64,000 nucleotides of DNA from Oxytricha trifallax (taxonomy: Eukaryota; Ciliophora; Spirotrichea; Sporadotrichida; Oxytrichidae). Under the pieces are notes generated by a model that searched no databases, was not told the DNA's origin, and was given only the letters and a program-made list of their open reading frames with translations. This document shows, in pieces, positions 1 through 11,448 of this stretch. Each line of letters starts with the position of its first letter. Within the stretch, counting starts at the first letter, position 1. Made by a program: the position numbers and the translations under genes. The stretch covers positions 186,001-250,000 of the forward strand of contig ARYC01000056.1 of the NCBI GenBank assembly GCA_000711775.1. Reading direction: 5' to 3'.

Positions 1-1
1 A

Positions 2-1234
2 GCCATAGAGCATTAATTAATCCCAGCCAAAGTTGATTATTAATGCAAAGAATGCAATAAAGTTTTCCCTTACAAGTCAACTTATAAGAGACACTTGAGA
101 GATATACACAACGATATGCCAAGGTTATATCTCAAGCATTAAAAGAAAGATGGGAAGTATGTCTGTGAGTTCTGTGAGAAGCCATATTCTCATACTAGAG
201 ACCTCAAAGTGCACTTAAAGAAAAAGCACAATTAAAGTTTTGTCTTTATTCATGAACCTACAGGGAATAGATTCCTCTAAAAGAGAAGATCAAGAAACCC
301 AGTGGAGTCTCTTAGAGTTGAAGTCTAGAAGTAAGTTAAAATGAAGAAAGCAGTCAAGAACTTTCAAGTCTCTGAGATCAATAAAATCATGGTTAAAATA
401 GAGGCAATAAAGATTCCTATATTAAAAATTATTGACTTAGATTCTTGCCTAGAAAGCTACCTCACTCTTGAAGATAAAATAGAGAAGAGAGTCATTACTG
501 ATGACTAATATGCTTACAAGATATATCCATTCAATTACTTCCTTGCTGATGACAAGTTCCAAATGGAATTTGCAAATGAGTATTATGCTCTTTAAAAGGC
601 AAAGTTAAATGAGTGCAGGCATATCATCTAGCTTGATGCTATTTTACTTGGTAAAGATCATGTAGCCTTCAGGCTTCCATTACTTGAAATGACTTACAGA
701 GAATTCTTATCTGACAATAGATGTCAGAGATAAATTGGCTAGATAGTATAGCAGATAGTTGAGGGGATTGAAGAGCTTCACAAGCTAGGTTATGTTCATA
801 GAGACTTAAAGCCAGAGAATATCATGTTGAACTTTCAGCCTCTTAGAGTTTATATTATAGACTTCAACAGAGCTCAAAGAGTGCAAGCCTCTGCATAAGG
901 AAATGTATACGGCACTCCTGGATATTTTCCAGAGAGAGAGGATTGGAGAGATGGAGACACTTAATGGGATATCTGGGCTCTAGCAGTAATAATAATAGAG
1001 AGCGACATGCCAAGAAACGATTACTTTAGCTGCAGGGGTGAGAGAGATTCTAAGCAGAGAATCAAACAATATCTCGATAAAAATAAAATAAATGGAGGTC
1101 TCAGAGAACTTGCATACTCAACTATTATCAAGCCAAGCTAAGAGAATTAACAAACAATATAAACAATCAAACATCAACTTAGAAAGATAAAATTCAGAGA
1201 ACTGCCACATGACTCTAAGCTTATGTTTGTGTGA
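2..1234 (+). CDS. TBE zinc-finger/protein-kinase-like protein, 5' truncated by window
   Basis: Open from base 2 to TGA at 1232-1234 when TAA/TAG are read as Gln. Two C2H2 zinc fingers lie near the start (CKECNKVF...H...H and CEFCEKPY...H...H). A protein-kinase fold follows, with catalytic loop HRDLKPEN and a GTPGYFPERED segment resembling the activation-loop end. The usual DFG is DFN (DFNRAQ), the same as in the second copy at 13185-14462, so it is a family trait rather than a local mutation. In Oxytricha TBE elements a protein of this architecture is the roughly 57-kDa ORF; its role is not established. No frameshift is seen in the visible 410 codons. The start is outside the window. Confidence 0.85.
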
Positions 1235-1280
1235 AATATTTTAAAAACTCGCTTGTTATACTCACTTAAAATACTAATAT

Positions 1281-1398
1281 TTAAACATTAAACCCCTACA
1301 TAAACCCTATTAAAACCCTAATAAAGTATGCACTAATAGTCTACTTTTATCAATCAAAAACTCAATCAAACTACTGAAAGGGTTTTGGGGTTTTGATT
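1281..1398 (+). repeat. TBE terminal repeat region with telomere-like end
   Basis: AT-rich DNA with several AAACCC-type motifs, ending in GGTTTTGGGGTTTTG at 1381-1395. Its position after the kinase gene and its telomere-like tip match the right terminal repeat of the element at 17056-17136, but the inner sequence is only loosely similar. The other end of the element is outside the window, so the repeat length cannot be measured. Confidence 0.7.
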
Positions 1399-3360
1399 CC
1401 AGTTAAATTCATGTGAAATAGTTTATTACAAGTTTGAAAAAAAAAATTTATTTAATAAGTTATAATGCCCTAAGATGAAATTCTTCATTTAAATTTCATC
1501 TGCAGTAAATAACGTAGATTTTTTTATTGATAAATTTTGGTTACATATATAAGTATTAATTACTACTTGTAAATACCATTCTCTTTAAAGTTATGTTTAG
1601 ATAAGTTGATAAGCTAAATATATTGTATTTAAAGATCATTAATTTAATCTTTTACGATTTTACATATAGCATAATAGTTTTAGGTTAAGATTTAATTATA
1701 ATAATAGCTTAAAGTATTATAGAAATTAGTTATTTTATATTTAAAAATTGCTTTTAAGGAATTTTCTAATTTTTCTTTAATATAACTTATTTATGGGAAA
1801 TAGAATGAATAAATCATATTAGAAATATTTTAGTCTATCTTTTTAATAATCTAAGATTCATGGATAGTGAATTTTAAAATTGATTGTATTTTACATCTCA
1901 GGCATTGAGCGATATAAATTCAATTTATTTAAAGAGATATTTCTAATAAACTTTAAAGGCAATTAATTACAGCCAATGCTAGAAGCTTTATTAATAAGGC
2001 AAATAGTATCGATATAGTTAAAAAGACTTGCATTTAATTGCGCTTCAACTATACCTTTAATCCAAATAAAAATGAATGGGATTTATTAAATCTTTGCTTT
2101 ATTTAATCATTTATCATTCAAAAATTCAATCAAAACCCTTCAGGAACACATAATGATTTCGATAAAATTTATATAGCATTCAGTTTAAGTAACAAAATAA
2201 AAATAAGAATTTTATTTTAAGAAACAATTATTCTTAAGTCCTTCTTAAACAAATGTTAGCATAAATTCTGTTTGCCATTTAGAATTGAGAATGAGAAGGC
2301 CAATTTATTTAAACTTAATTATTTAATAGATAAAATATTTATTATTATTCTTAAACTAATTTTATACTCTCATTTCAGTTCATATTTGAAAGCAAATAGT
2401 TAAATCATGTTAATTAATTGAAGCCAATAATAATTAATCAATTTATTTTAATTAAAACCATTTTTAATTAATTATTTTGAATGCATTACAAACTATACTT
2501 ATTAACTAAAAGTGTGTGGATATCAAAATCCTTTTTATATAGTTGTGATTGTTAGCCCCTGAGCAAATTTTTAATGCTCTAAGCTTTTAGTGCAAAATGT
2601 TAATAGTTGATAGGGATTATTATACATACTTACCTATTTAATCACAAATGGAGCCTATAATTTTGGGAGTTACATGTTTTGATAAATAAACAGCAACAAC
2701 TGGTCAGATATGCACAGCTTTCTGCCTTAGCCCTTAAACTTTTCCTAAAATTCATGAAGAATATTAAAAATTTAGCCCGACTTTTCTTTATATAATTTCC
2801 TTTCAAAAGTTTAAGGGTTTTTCAACAATCTATCGAAGTCATATAAATGTTTTATTATCATATGCTTAATTATTTATTGAGATCTCATTTGAAATCATCT
2901 TTATATAGAGAATTTTAAGATTTCATTAAAATTTAATCAAAAACTTGGTTTTTATATTCCCAAAAATATTTGAATAATTTAATATCAAAAATTTATTATA
3001 TCTGTATTATTGAGATCTTAATCAATGAAAACAGAGTTTGCTTAAAATTTGGGATTTAAAGATGTTGAAAGAAATTTACATAAAATATGCATAAATTTCT
3101 GAAATATCAAAATTTAAACTGAAGAAATACTTTTTGATATTAATTAGCATAAGCATTTCTGTTTAATTTTAAATTAGTGAAAGTCAATACCTGCAATTAA
3201 AATAAATCGTTCAAGACATTTGGAATAGATTATTATACCTAACAAATTTTAGATTATGAATAATATTGATAAAATACAATTGAATCGGGGAAATGCAAAA
3301 ATAAAAATATAAATTTAATTAAATATATAATTACGTCTCATTTACTATGCGTTTTGTCTT
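1399..3360. other. AT-rich germline-limited DNA, no gene seen
   Basis: About 2 kb of strongly AT-rich sequence. With TGA as the only stop, open frames of 100 codons arise easily here (for example plus strand 2649-3012), but none shows a recognisable motif or a matching intron pattern. I see no RNA gene, telomere-like repeat or transposon end. Confidence 0.6.
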
Positions 3361-3365
3361 ATATG

Positions 3366-3890
3366 CGAAAAGTGGTCAAACTGCTATTTATTATTACCAA
3401 ATGGTCATTTTTATTAGGTTTTTGTGTCAAAATCGATATGCATCATTAGGAACATCTCTAAAGTGACAAAATTCTGTATTTACTGTGAAAATGACCAACT
3501 TTACTATTCGTGGTCAAAATTTCTGAATTTGTATGTTTGTCTCTCCCATTTGAGCAGAGTGGTCAAAAAAGTGGCCAAAGTGCATGATTTTAACTCAAGT
3601 GTCCAGAATAGTGGTCAGAGCTGAGATTTGCACCAAAAGTGACCAGACTGCATGATTTGCACCCAAATGACCAGAGTAGTGGTCAAAATCTCAAAAAATC
3701 GCAGTTTTTACTTTGAATTTGGTATTATGAGTCACTTTTCACAAATATGCGGTGACCAGGCCAAATTTGGAGCATGGTGGTCAAAAATCTTGAAAATCGT
3801 TGTTGCTGGTCAATTTTGTGAAAAATATGGTGGTCATAAAGTTCAATGCTCCAGCAGTACCTGCAAATCTCAGCTGGTCAAAAAAATCGA
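3366..3890. repeat. Degenerate TGGTCA / TGACCA interspersed repeat
   Basis: The hexamer TGGTCA or its complement TGACCA recurs over a dozen times in about 500 bases, often as AGTGGTCAAAA. Part of it shows a longer period of about 60-65 bases: two adjacent copies share GCATGATTT, then a gap, then CAG-A-TAGTGGTCA (about 3584-3625 and 3650-3690). Copies are diverged and occur in both orientations. Plus-strand frames through it are by-products of the repeat. No similar block is seen elsewhere in the window. Confidence 0.7.
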
Positions 3891-4391
3891 GCGGAAGTTG
3901 CGAATTTGCTAGTTTTTTGCTATATTCATATCAAACTAGATAGCATGATGCTCAGAGCATCTCCTCTCTCACCAACCCATTCAATTCTTGAAATATTTGA
4001 TTTTGAACCAATTTTTGTCCAATTTCAGCCTAAATTGCTCAACTCCTCTGGTGTATACCTTGAGTGCATAGAAATTTGCTATATAGAGTGGAGTAGAGCA
4101 GAATTTGATGCCACTCGTCAAAACTTCATAATAGTTTGAGCAGACTTATGAAAACTGCGATTTTCAGGGATCCTCGTGCATTTATGTATTAATTTTAAGT
4201 ACAGTATTAATAACAGGAGTAATAGCAGCAGTAATAGTATAGGCAGTAAAAATGACAATGCATTAGGTATAAGCGCTTATAGAAATTTCAATGTATGATG
4301 CAATTCTTGTTTTTGAGTAGAATCTCATACAAAGCCATACCTCAGAGTATGTATCCATTTCTTGATACTGAATGCCCATAGTCCTCGAACA

Positions 4392-4860
4392 TCATCCTCG
4401 CTCATTTTTTGATTACTTCTTGGATGCGCTTGACCAGCTGCACTCTATAAGTTTGTTATGAGAGTATGCTTACTTGCTGTTGATGTTCTGCTGCTTGAGG
4501 TTCTTCTTGATGTCAGCAAACAACTGTTCGATTGGGTTGAGCCAGGGCGAGTATTCTGCGTTGAAGAGTAAGTTGACTTTGAAGCGACGAGCAGTCGCAA
4601 GCATCTCAGAATACTTGTGAATTATGGCATTATCCATTAAAAGCACCACCTTCTTATTGCATAGATCTTTGTCAGTTCTTATACTTCTCAGCGTCTGATA
4701 TATAAAGTTCTCAAACAGCACTGAATCAAAAGCTCCCTCAATAATTTGAGTGGAGACCACTCTGTCAACTGCGATTGCAGATATCAACCATAGAATATTA
4801 TTGTCTCTTCACTAATTGCTTTGCAATTGACAACTGCCTGGCTTTCTAACCATAATTACC
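4392..4860 (-). pseudogene. DDE transposase fragment (IS630/Tc1-mariner-like), C-terminal half
   Basis: The minus strand encodes the second catalytic Asp in LLMDNAIIHK and the catalytic Glu in AEYSPWLNPIEQLFADIKK, the usual arrangement of IS630/Tc1-mariner DDE transposases. Reading on through TAA as Gln, it ends at TGA 4392-4394. Going upstream the frame must shift near 4787 (between ...RQQYSM and SAIAVDRVV) to stay in transposase-like sequence, so the gene is broken. It lies downstream of another transposase fragment on the same strand (5959-7159), separated by repeat-rich DNA. Either both come from one element split by an insertion, or they are two relics. Confidence 0.75.
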
Positions 4861-5099
4861 TAAAATGGAAAGCATCTCCTGTCGATATTGAAAGATTGGT
4901 ATGTAAGGTTAGTCAAGCTGCCTTTCATTTATCATCTATGAATGGGGTTTGTTATACTCCTTGGATTCTTCAAATTGGTTCTGATTTTGAGATAAGTCAT
5001 CTATAAGAAAAGTTGATTAGCTTAAATAACGAGAGTTGGACTGTCAATTGTGTTGTTAAATGGAAGTCTACTTATTACAGGATTGATCAAGTAGAGTAA

Positions 5100-5300
5100 C
5101 ACTTAATTTGCAGTAAATGGATTCATACAACCTATAGGTGGAACCATGCAACCTGGAGTCATACAACCCGGATCCATACAACCTGGATCCGTACCACCTG
5201 GAGTCGTACAACTTTAGGGTGGAGCCATACAATCTTTGAGTGGAACCATGCAATCTGAAGGGTGGAACCATACAACCTTGAGGTATCTTCAGGGTATCTT
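5100..5300 (+). repeat. ACCATACAACCT tandem repeat, locus 1
   Basis: About ten diverged tandem copies of a 15-20 base unit, roughly GG(A/G)(A/G)CCATACAACCTG, followed by GAGGTATCTTCAGGGTATCTTC. The minus-strand frame across it gives a repetitive RLYGST-like peptide, which I take as a by-product. The same composite repeat, same strand and same partner motif, occurs at 10321-10620 and 11171-11245. Confidence 0.75.
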
Positions 5301-5499
5301 CTTTAAGAATGGTTGTTGAAATTATTGCATGATTACAGGTGTTAAGGAGACGACTTGCATCTCTCTCACTTTTATGTGTTACCATAATCAAGAGTATTTC
5401 ATACTGATACTGAAAGTATAATTTCACTTAAACAGCGATTCATTCATTTGACAATAAACTATCCTAAGCTAACTTCCATCAACAACCACTTTCAATCTT

Positions 5500-5680
5500 T
5501 TGTACTTACTTTTATCAACATTAGAACTGCTTAAAACTGACAGCGACAACTTCCTTGGAGTTAGTTAGATCACCTCTCTTTACCTCTAACCCATCATTGA
5601 ACTGCTTGATTTCTTTAAGGTCGATTACAACTTTAGTTTTGACACTCTATCAATCAAAGGCGTGAGGCCTGAGTGAATCC
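5500..5680 (-). pseudogene. Coding relic between the two transposase fragments
   Basis: The minus strand here encodes a protein-like stretch beginning KTKVVIDLKEIKQFNDGL, rich in charged residues, bounded on both sides by in-frame TGA. It lies between the two transposase fragments on the same strand and may belong to the same decayed element. No family recognised. Confidence 0.35.
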
Positions 5681-5958
5681 TTTTTATCTGCTCATCATCA
5701 GAAGTGATTTTCTTGGTACTGCTCTACAGCTTCAAATTCCTGAATTTTTTCAAAGTGCTTGATTGATTTCAAGGAGTATCTTCAACTTCTGGTATAGGAG
5801 ATAAGTCTTTAGGCTATTGATGCATTGATTTCATTGTATAGCGAGGTGGGGTTTAAAGATTGACTGATTTCCTTGAGTTGTTCTATACCAATTAATCATG
5901 AGTAGCTTACTTTGGAACTGCTTGATGATATGCTCGATTTCTGTAAAATTGATTGTTT

Positions 5959-7159
5959 TCACTATTGGTTTATACTACTTGCACCTGAATGGGGCTTCGA
6001 AATCGACTTTGCCTTTAATTTACTTGTTGAAGGCTGGATGCTTGCTTATGTAAGCTTTTTAGCATCTTGTAGTCCAATATTTTATGAACTAATTTAAGCT
6101 GGTTGAAGAGTGGATTTTATAAATGAGATTGCATCCAACTCTTTCGATGATTCTGAAAAGTATAAATGATCCTACTGCTTTCCAAGCAGCATCCCTCCAT
6201 ACTGCAACTCTTTATCACCAGCTATGATTCTACTGTGCTTCTTGGCTGCAATCACTCTGGTTTTGTTATTCTTCCTCTTACCTAGTATACTATTCTAATT
6301 TAGTGCCCACTGCTTAGGAGGCAAGTAGTCAGACCTGAAGTTGCTTTCATCCACTGATATAATTACTGCATTCTCTCTTAGAAACTATGATAGCAGGCGA
6401 CTCACCCATAAGCGCTTGCTGTTATAAGCAGGATCTCTGTATTTGACATTCGCTGCCTCTGTCTTGCCAAACTTCAGATGAAACTACTCCTTGAGAATTT
6501 TGTGAATCGTTGAGATGCAAGGCACTTTGAATGGATACTTTGATGGCGAGCTTGTCTTCATTTCTTGCAATCGATTATGAATATTTCTTCCAGTGCACTG
6601 ATAAATCCCAACTTCTTCGATGCATTCGCCAACAGCAGCAACCAGCTGCTCATTATCTCTCTCCCTTCTCTTGCCAGATTTTTTGGTTTTTAAGGATGCA
6701 ATACTTTGGTTTTCAACTCATGCTTAAACTTCTCAACAGTTCTTGATACAAACTCTGCTGTCACTCGCAACTTCTTCGAAATTTACTTTGGCTTCAACTA
6801 ATCTTCCATATACATTCTTACTATCTCAAGTCGCTTATGTGCAAGCTTTGCTTCTCAAGGTTTTAGGTATGGATTACAATCCTTCGGTAATCCATGGTTT
6901 AGCTACATTCTATTATGTATAAGAGAGAGTAAACCTGTTTATATCAACTGCACTGGCTATCCTTCTTAAATCGACTGGGGTTTCTAAATTAGCATTATAT
7001 TAGAATGATTCTTAAATCTTAATTTATTTGACTAACCTGCTTTGAATTGCGAAATTGACTCAAGAACTGCTCCAGAAATTGACACAATGAATCATCGTCA
7101 TACATACTCTTGATATCAATCACGTCATTCAAGTAAGAATCTATACCATCCAAAGGCAT
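5959..7159 (-). pseudogene. DDE transposase relic, N-terminal half with first catalytic Asp
   Basis: Starting at ATG 7159 (MPLDGIDSYLNDVIDIK), the minus strand gives an N-terminal region, a probable GT-AG intron at about 6985-7037, a helix-turn-helix-like segment (EDQLKPKQISKKLRVTAEFV), then a catalytic-core segment with ISVDESNF, where Asp is the likely first catalytic residue. An in-frame TGA near 6860 and a needed frame change near 6690 show it is broken. It ends at TGA 5959-5961 without the second Asp or the Glu; those motifs occur at 4392-4860. Family placement as IS630/Tc1-like is inferred from motif spacing only. Confidence 0.6.
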
Positions 7160-7659
7160 CTTAATGATTAACCCTCCTTATAAAGAATCCACTTGAGGAG
7201 GAACTTCACCAGAGTTGAGGAGAGCTCCCGTATTATACGAATACTTAGCTGGTGCAACCACTTGAACGAAATTCTTCCCCAAAATTACAGGTCCCCACTT
7301 TATGATTTGCTTGTCTTGAATCTTGACTCAACTCTACTTAATGCTTTCAAAGGAGTGCTGGCTAAGATGATCGTCGCTGACGATCGAGGTGAGCGATTAT
7401 TCTTACTAAGACTGCGAATGCATTTCAGAGTGATTGCTTGAATTTTATGATTTCTTGGTTGTTTTCATATTTAATATATTAGAAATTAATATAATAATTA
7501 ATAGTATTAGTATAATTTATTATTGAGATATGAATATAATGATCAATATTAATAATGACCAAAATATGGCAAGAGTAGGTATAGTAGTGATAAAAACCAT
7601 TGGTAGTATAGCAAAGGCAGTTGTCTAACTGAATAGCATTAGTTCTTGAAATTTTATAA

Positions 7660-8050
7660 GCTGCAGAGTAGCAACAACAATAACAGCAAGTTCTTTCAAT
7701 TCAACAACAATAAGCTACTCATAAAGATGGTCTTATAAACTAATATGATCTTTCTCTCACTCAAGTCCTTCAAATCATGGATGAATCGCTGTAGTAGTAC
7801 AGAATCGTGTTCGGCATCCAACTTGCCTTTCATACCATCAGAACAATTTAGGTTGAGGGCCTGTACAAGGGAGACAACTAAGAACTTATCCGATTTGTGA
7901 TAGAAGTCATGAACTTTAGGTATAGACCTGCTTAAGCTTAAGAGCTTGGTTGATCAACTCAGCGCCTGTTCACAACTAAGGGTAGTATAGTTTGAGCTTC
8001 AAGTAATAATGAAGCGCAGCCTTATCAGTAAAATATATAGTCTTTAATAC
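7660..8050 (+). pseudogene. Possible upstream exons of the 8114-8681 gene, disrupted
   Basis: A plus-strand frame with poly-Asn/Gln sequence followed by YDLSLTQVLQIMDESLQQY and VEGLYKGDNQELIRFVIEV looks protein-coding but meets TGA near 7953; a neighbouring frame then continues (SLVDQLSACSQ). It could be a frameshifted 5' part of the gene that follows, or an unrelated relic. Not recognised. Confidence 0.35.
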
Positions 8051-8113
8051 TTAAATGAGTTCTTATATTTATTATTAAGTAATAATCATATAATTCTATA
8101 ATAAAACTTAAGA

Positions 8114-8681
8114 ATGAAGTCAAGCAAACTTACGAAGCAGCACTGCTTCACCTTCAAGCACTCTGCTCATGCACCTGGTGGATACATCGTGGAGAATTAC
8201 AAGGTGAGCAACTCATCAAAGTTAACCCATTCCTCAAGTATAGGTGATCGATGAACGCTTCAAGCGAACTTTCAAGTTCCAGGTGGATCCTCAAAGTGGA
8301 TTTTCAAACGTTGTACTTCTGGAGGTTGCGCAGAGTGAACCAATTGTGGTGGTAACCTATAAGTGGTGTGGCTATCATAACGTATGGATATACCCATTCA
8401 AGAAGGAGGATCCACACATGCACTAACAGTATATTAATCTTGATCCTGACGATCCTTCAGACGGTTGGTTCTTCAGCTTTGATAACGACAGTCTTATACA
8501 AGTAGAGTAAGCAATACTATTATGCTATTCAAACTATCGCTTACGCGCAATTTATAGCTAAATCAAGGGAGAATACAGAAAGACTGTGAATAAGTATGAT
8601 GAAGAAATGAGGAAGCAGTTGACATCGCATAAAATGCCAGAACCCTAAGAATTTGTTGGATCAGTCAGTTTTATAGTATGA
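8114..8681 (+). CDS. Unknown germline-region protein, 175 aa, one intron
   Basis: Start ATG 8114 (MKSSKLTKQHCFTFKHS). A 40-base intron at 8204-8243 (GTGAGC...TATAG) joins ...VENYK to VIDERFKR in frame; the stop is TGA 8679-8681, giving exactly 176 codons. The product is globular-looking, with WCGYHNVWIYPFKKEDPH and an acidic DPDDPSDGWFFSF stretch, and it has no signal peptide or membrane segment. It lies among transposon relics and repeats, not near ordinary somatic genes, so it is either a germline-limited gene or part of an unrecognised mobile element. No family recognised. The precise splice fit is the best evidence that it is real. Confidence 0.6.
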
Positions 8682-10320
8682 TTGAAAAATTAAAAGACTG
8701 AGTGAATAATATAAGGTGAAATTATAATGCGATGGTGATTTATATACACCATCAATAATTTCTACACTAAGCTAAGTAGCCTAATGCAATGATATTCATA
8801 ATTCCCTAGAAGTTATTTTTATTTAAACTTAAATTCAACTAAATTGTCTTAATTAACTTTGAGACATTAGATACAATAAAAGTGTGATTTATAATAACCA
8901 CCGTTAATAATTTCAGTTATTCAAATAAAATTTTCAAATAAAATCAAAACCTCTCTAATTTAATCATTATTGATCAATGATTTACAACCCTAATATTTCA
9001 TATCCTAAGAAATTTAAGCAAACCATTCCAATTATTATTCATAGATCTGAAAACTTTAATAAAGATAAATAAAAAACCAAGCATTAATATACTAAAATTC
9101 TACTTCCCTAAAACTATCAACACCTAATCAGACTAATTGGAGCAACTTTACTTAATTTTATCTTGATCATTAGAGCTCTCTACTGAATGCGCATGATTTT
9201 AGAAGTTACCTATAAAATGATTAAAACGAAGATTAATTAAAATTAAATTAGGTCAAAAATCTTACTTAAGTTGCCTCTAATCCTTGCTTTGATGTTGCTC
9301 GTCTCTCTACCCTGTAATGCCTATAAAAATAGTTAAGAAAAATGTTTAGTTGAAAGATTCTCCTCAGTAGTCCTCGGTACTCAATGTCTAAATGTATTAC
9401 GAATAACATCATTTATAAATTGAGGAGAACTACCGCCTCCAATGGTGTCTTAATACCCCCACCAAGGGAAGGATCGCGGCTTTGAATTCTAGGATTCCAA
9501 TATCCTCTTGAATCGCAGCCTAACGATCTGATAAAAAGAGTTCCAATTCTCTTAATTACCCGGAGAAACAATTCATAAATTTAATTATAAACTGCCTCGC
9601 TTAAGTAGGGTTTGCCACTATTTTGAATATTCGGTTCTAACTTTAGGGAAGTTTTGATTTATTTTGATTTTGATTTTCTAAATCTGAGATTTTCGCTTAA
9701 AAGCTTAATTAAAGCTTGAGGCTTTCATAATTCAGCTACCTTGGTTAATTTTAGGGCGATTTGTATTAAATGCCTACTGATTAAAAGAAGAGAGAATTTT
9801 AATCCTATGAATTTATTTATTGCTTGAATTTGATTTTATTAGCTCTGCTATTAATCACAGAGTGAAATTCTTTTTTTTACACATTTGTAAAATCGTAATG
9901 ATTTTGATAAAATGCAGGAGTGATCTAATTTAGGGTATAGCTGGACTATTGCTCTACTTGATAATTGAGCAAATATCAGTTTTTTATTTCTACAATCGAT
10001 GGATTAAACTTTGCTGAGTCATTAGAAACAAAAAGCTAAAAGTGAAAACCCATAAATTCAGAGAGACTTTTTTAATACTTTACTTTTAAAGTACTTTACT
10101 CTTAAATGGAGGGTATCCAACCATAGGCTGCGGCTGGACCCTAATGCTCCCGAGTAGAAGGAGCATGTTAAAATGATGGGGAGTATAAAATATAGGGAGG
10201 AGTCTAAATTTAGGGCCCAGAAATTGAGGAGGCAAAAGTTTGGTTTTAACCCCAAATTTGCGAAATTTTTAATTTGATAATGAATTATTATGAAATTCGC
10301 TGGCTTAAATAGGGCATTTT
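8682..10320. other. Mostly AT-rich DNA with one GC-richer hairpin region
   Basis: No gene supported. At about 9470-9525 a less AT-rich patch contains an imperfect inverted repeat, GGCTTTGAATTCTAGGAT pairing with ATCCTCTTGAATCGCAGCC across a 6-base loop, within unusual sequence (cccccaccaagggaagg). It may be a relic of an RNA gene or repeat end, but no known RNA family is recognised. A second similarity is between 8729-8760 and 8880-8915 (GTGATTTATA...CAC). Confidence 0.4.
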
Positions 10321-10620
10321 TGGAACCATACAACCTGGAGTCATACAGCCGGAGCCATGCAACCTGGATCCATACAACTTTAGGTTGATTCTTGCATAGT
10401 AGTTTGAATAAGCAGCTTTAGTACTTCTAATTGAACCCTATACATACTTAGCGATTTTCTTATACACTGGTACATGAATTTTGGAGATATCTTCAGGATA
10501 TCTTCCTGGAACCATACAACCTGAGGGGTGGAACCATACAACCTTGAGGTATCTTCAGGATATCTTCATCTGGAACCATACAACCTTAGAGTGGAGTCAT
10601 GCAACCTAGCATCTTAAATT
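10321..10620 (+). repeat. ACCATACAACCT composite repeat, locus 2
   Basis: Several GGAACCATACAACCTG-type units in two groups, each next to the partner motif GATATCTTCAGGATATCTTC (about 10482-10503 and 10545-10567). The same combination occurs at 5100-5300 and 11171-11245 in the same orientation, so it is a dispersed composite repeat, not a single tandem array. Confidence 0.75.
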
Positions 10621-10624
10621 CAAC

Positions 10625-11170
10625 TTAATCCCCCACAATCGAGCTCTAATACTTAAATTCGCTGTTACTATGCTATATTACATGATTTGTGGAGGTATGG
10701 AGGTATAGGGATGAGAGGGGTATCAAAATAAAATTTTGTTTTCAGAGTGATTTTTCAATTCATAACCATAGTATCACTAAGAATTTAGGCCTATTCTCAA
10801 ACTTAAGAGCAACACACTTGACTTACCCAACTCTTGCCTAACCATGCCAAAACCGTCCAAATCATCATTAAGCATCTCAGAGGCATCGAAAACATCATTA
10901 GAGTTGAAGTCAGAGCCCTTAGGCAAAAATCGATGTTTGAAGTTAGAGACTCAAACTGGTGCTTTGAAAGCTGTTATAAACAACTAGAAATACTAAGAAT
11001 TTTTCAAGTTTGGTCTCTTATATTATAACCCATAGACACCAGATCAGCTTGTATTTGCATATATATAAGCATCACTGTTGTATTATATCATATCAATGTA
11101 ATAAGACTCGCCAATCATAAAGTAAGCAGAGCTATTAGAAATATTCTCGAAAATTTTCATAAGCCTTGAA
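10625..11170. other. Unassigned DNA between repeats
   Basis: No supported gene. A plus-strand frame at 10834-11028 has no recognisable feature and ends in AT-rich DNA, so I do not call it. Confidence 0.4.
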
Positions 11171-11245
11171 ATTTGAGATATCTTCAGGATATCTTCCTGG
11201 AACCATACAACCTGAGGGTGGAGCCATACAACCTTAAAACCCAAA
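11171..11245 (+). repeat. ACCATACAACCT composite repeat, locus 3 (short)
   Basis: GATATCTTCAGGATATCTTC followed by CTGGAACCATACAACCTG and one more CCATACAACCTT unit. It is nearly identical over about 60 bases to part of locus 2 (from about 10485), so the copies are recent relative to the decayed genes around them. Confidence 0.75.
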
Positions 11246-11448
11246 ATTTGATAAAACCCCATAATAATGCAAATTTATGTCTGGTATAAGTATATATGAA
11301 TATTGCAATCGATTGCTGCATTATCTAGTCATTGAGGAGAGTGCAATCACAAAGTAGAATAGAAAATTGAATAATATTATAGAGTAGAATGCAATAAATT
11401 AGGTTGTGAATGTATTAGGGAAGGGATTATTAATAGTTTGCGAATTAG

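Larger units (their letters stand above)
1..1398 (+). mobile_element. TBE-type transposon, right-hand part only
   Basis: This is the 3' portion of a TBE (telomere-bearing element) transposon; the rest lies before the window. It holds the C-terminal part of the element's zinc-finger/kinase gene, then a short spacer, then a terminal repeat ending in GGGGTTTTG at about 1395. The layout mirrors the complete element at 13063-17136, where the same gene also ends about 40 bases from the terminal repeat. The terminal region differs clearly in sequence from that copy, so this is another subfamily or an older insertion. Confidence 0.85.

Noticed and set aside
2649-3012. 120-codon plus-strand open frame beginning MEPIILGVTCFDKQ.
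   Set aside because: With TGA as the only stop in AT-rich DNA such frames are expected by chance; no motif, intron or composition change supports it.
5068-5427. Minus-strand frame encoding an RLYGST-repeat protein.
   Set aside because: It is the translation of the ACCATACAACCT tandem repeat; the flanks carry no gene features and the same repeat occurs elsewhere without an open frame.
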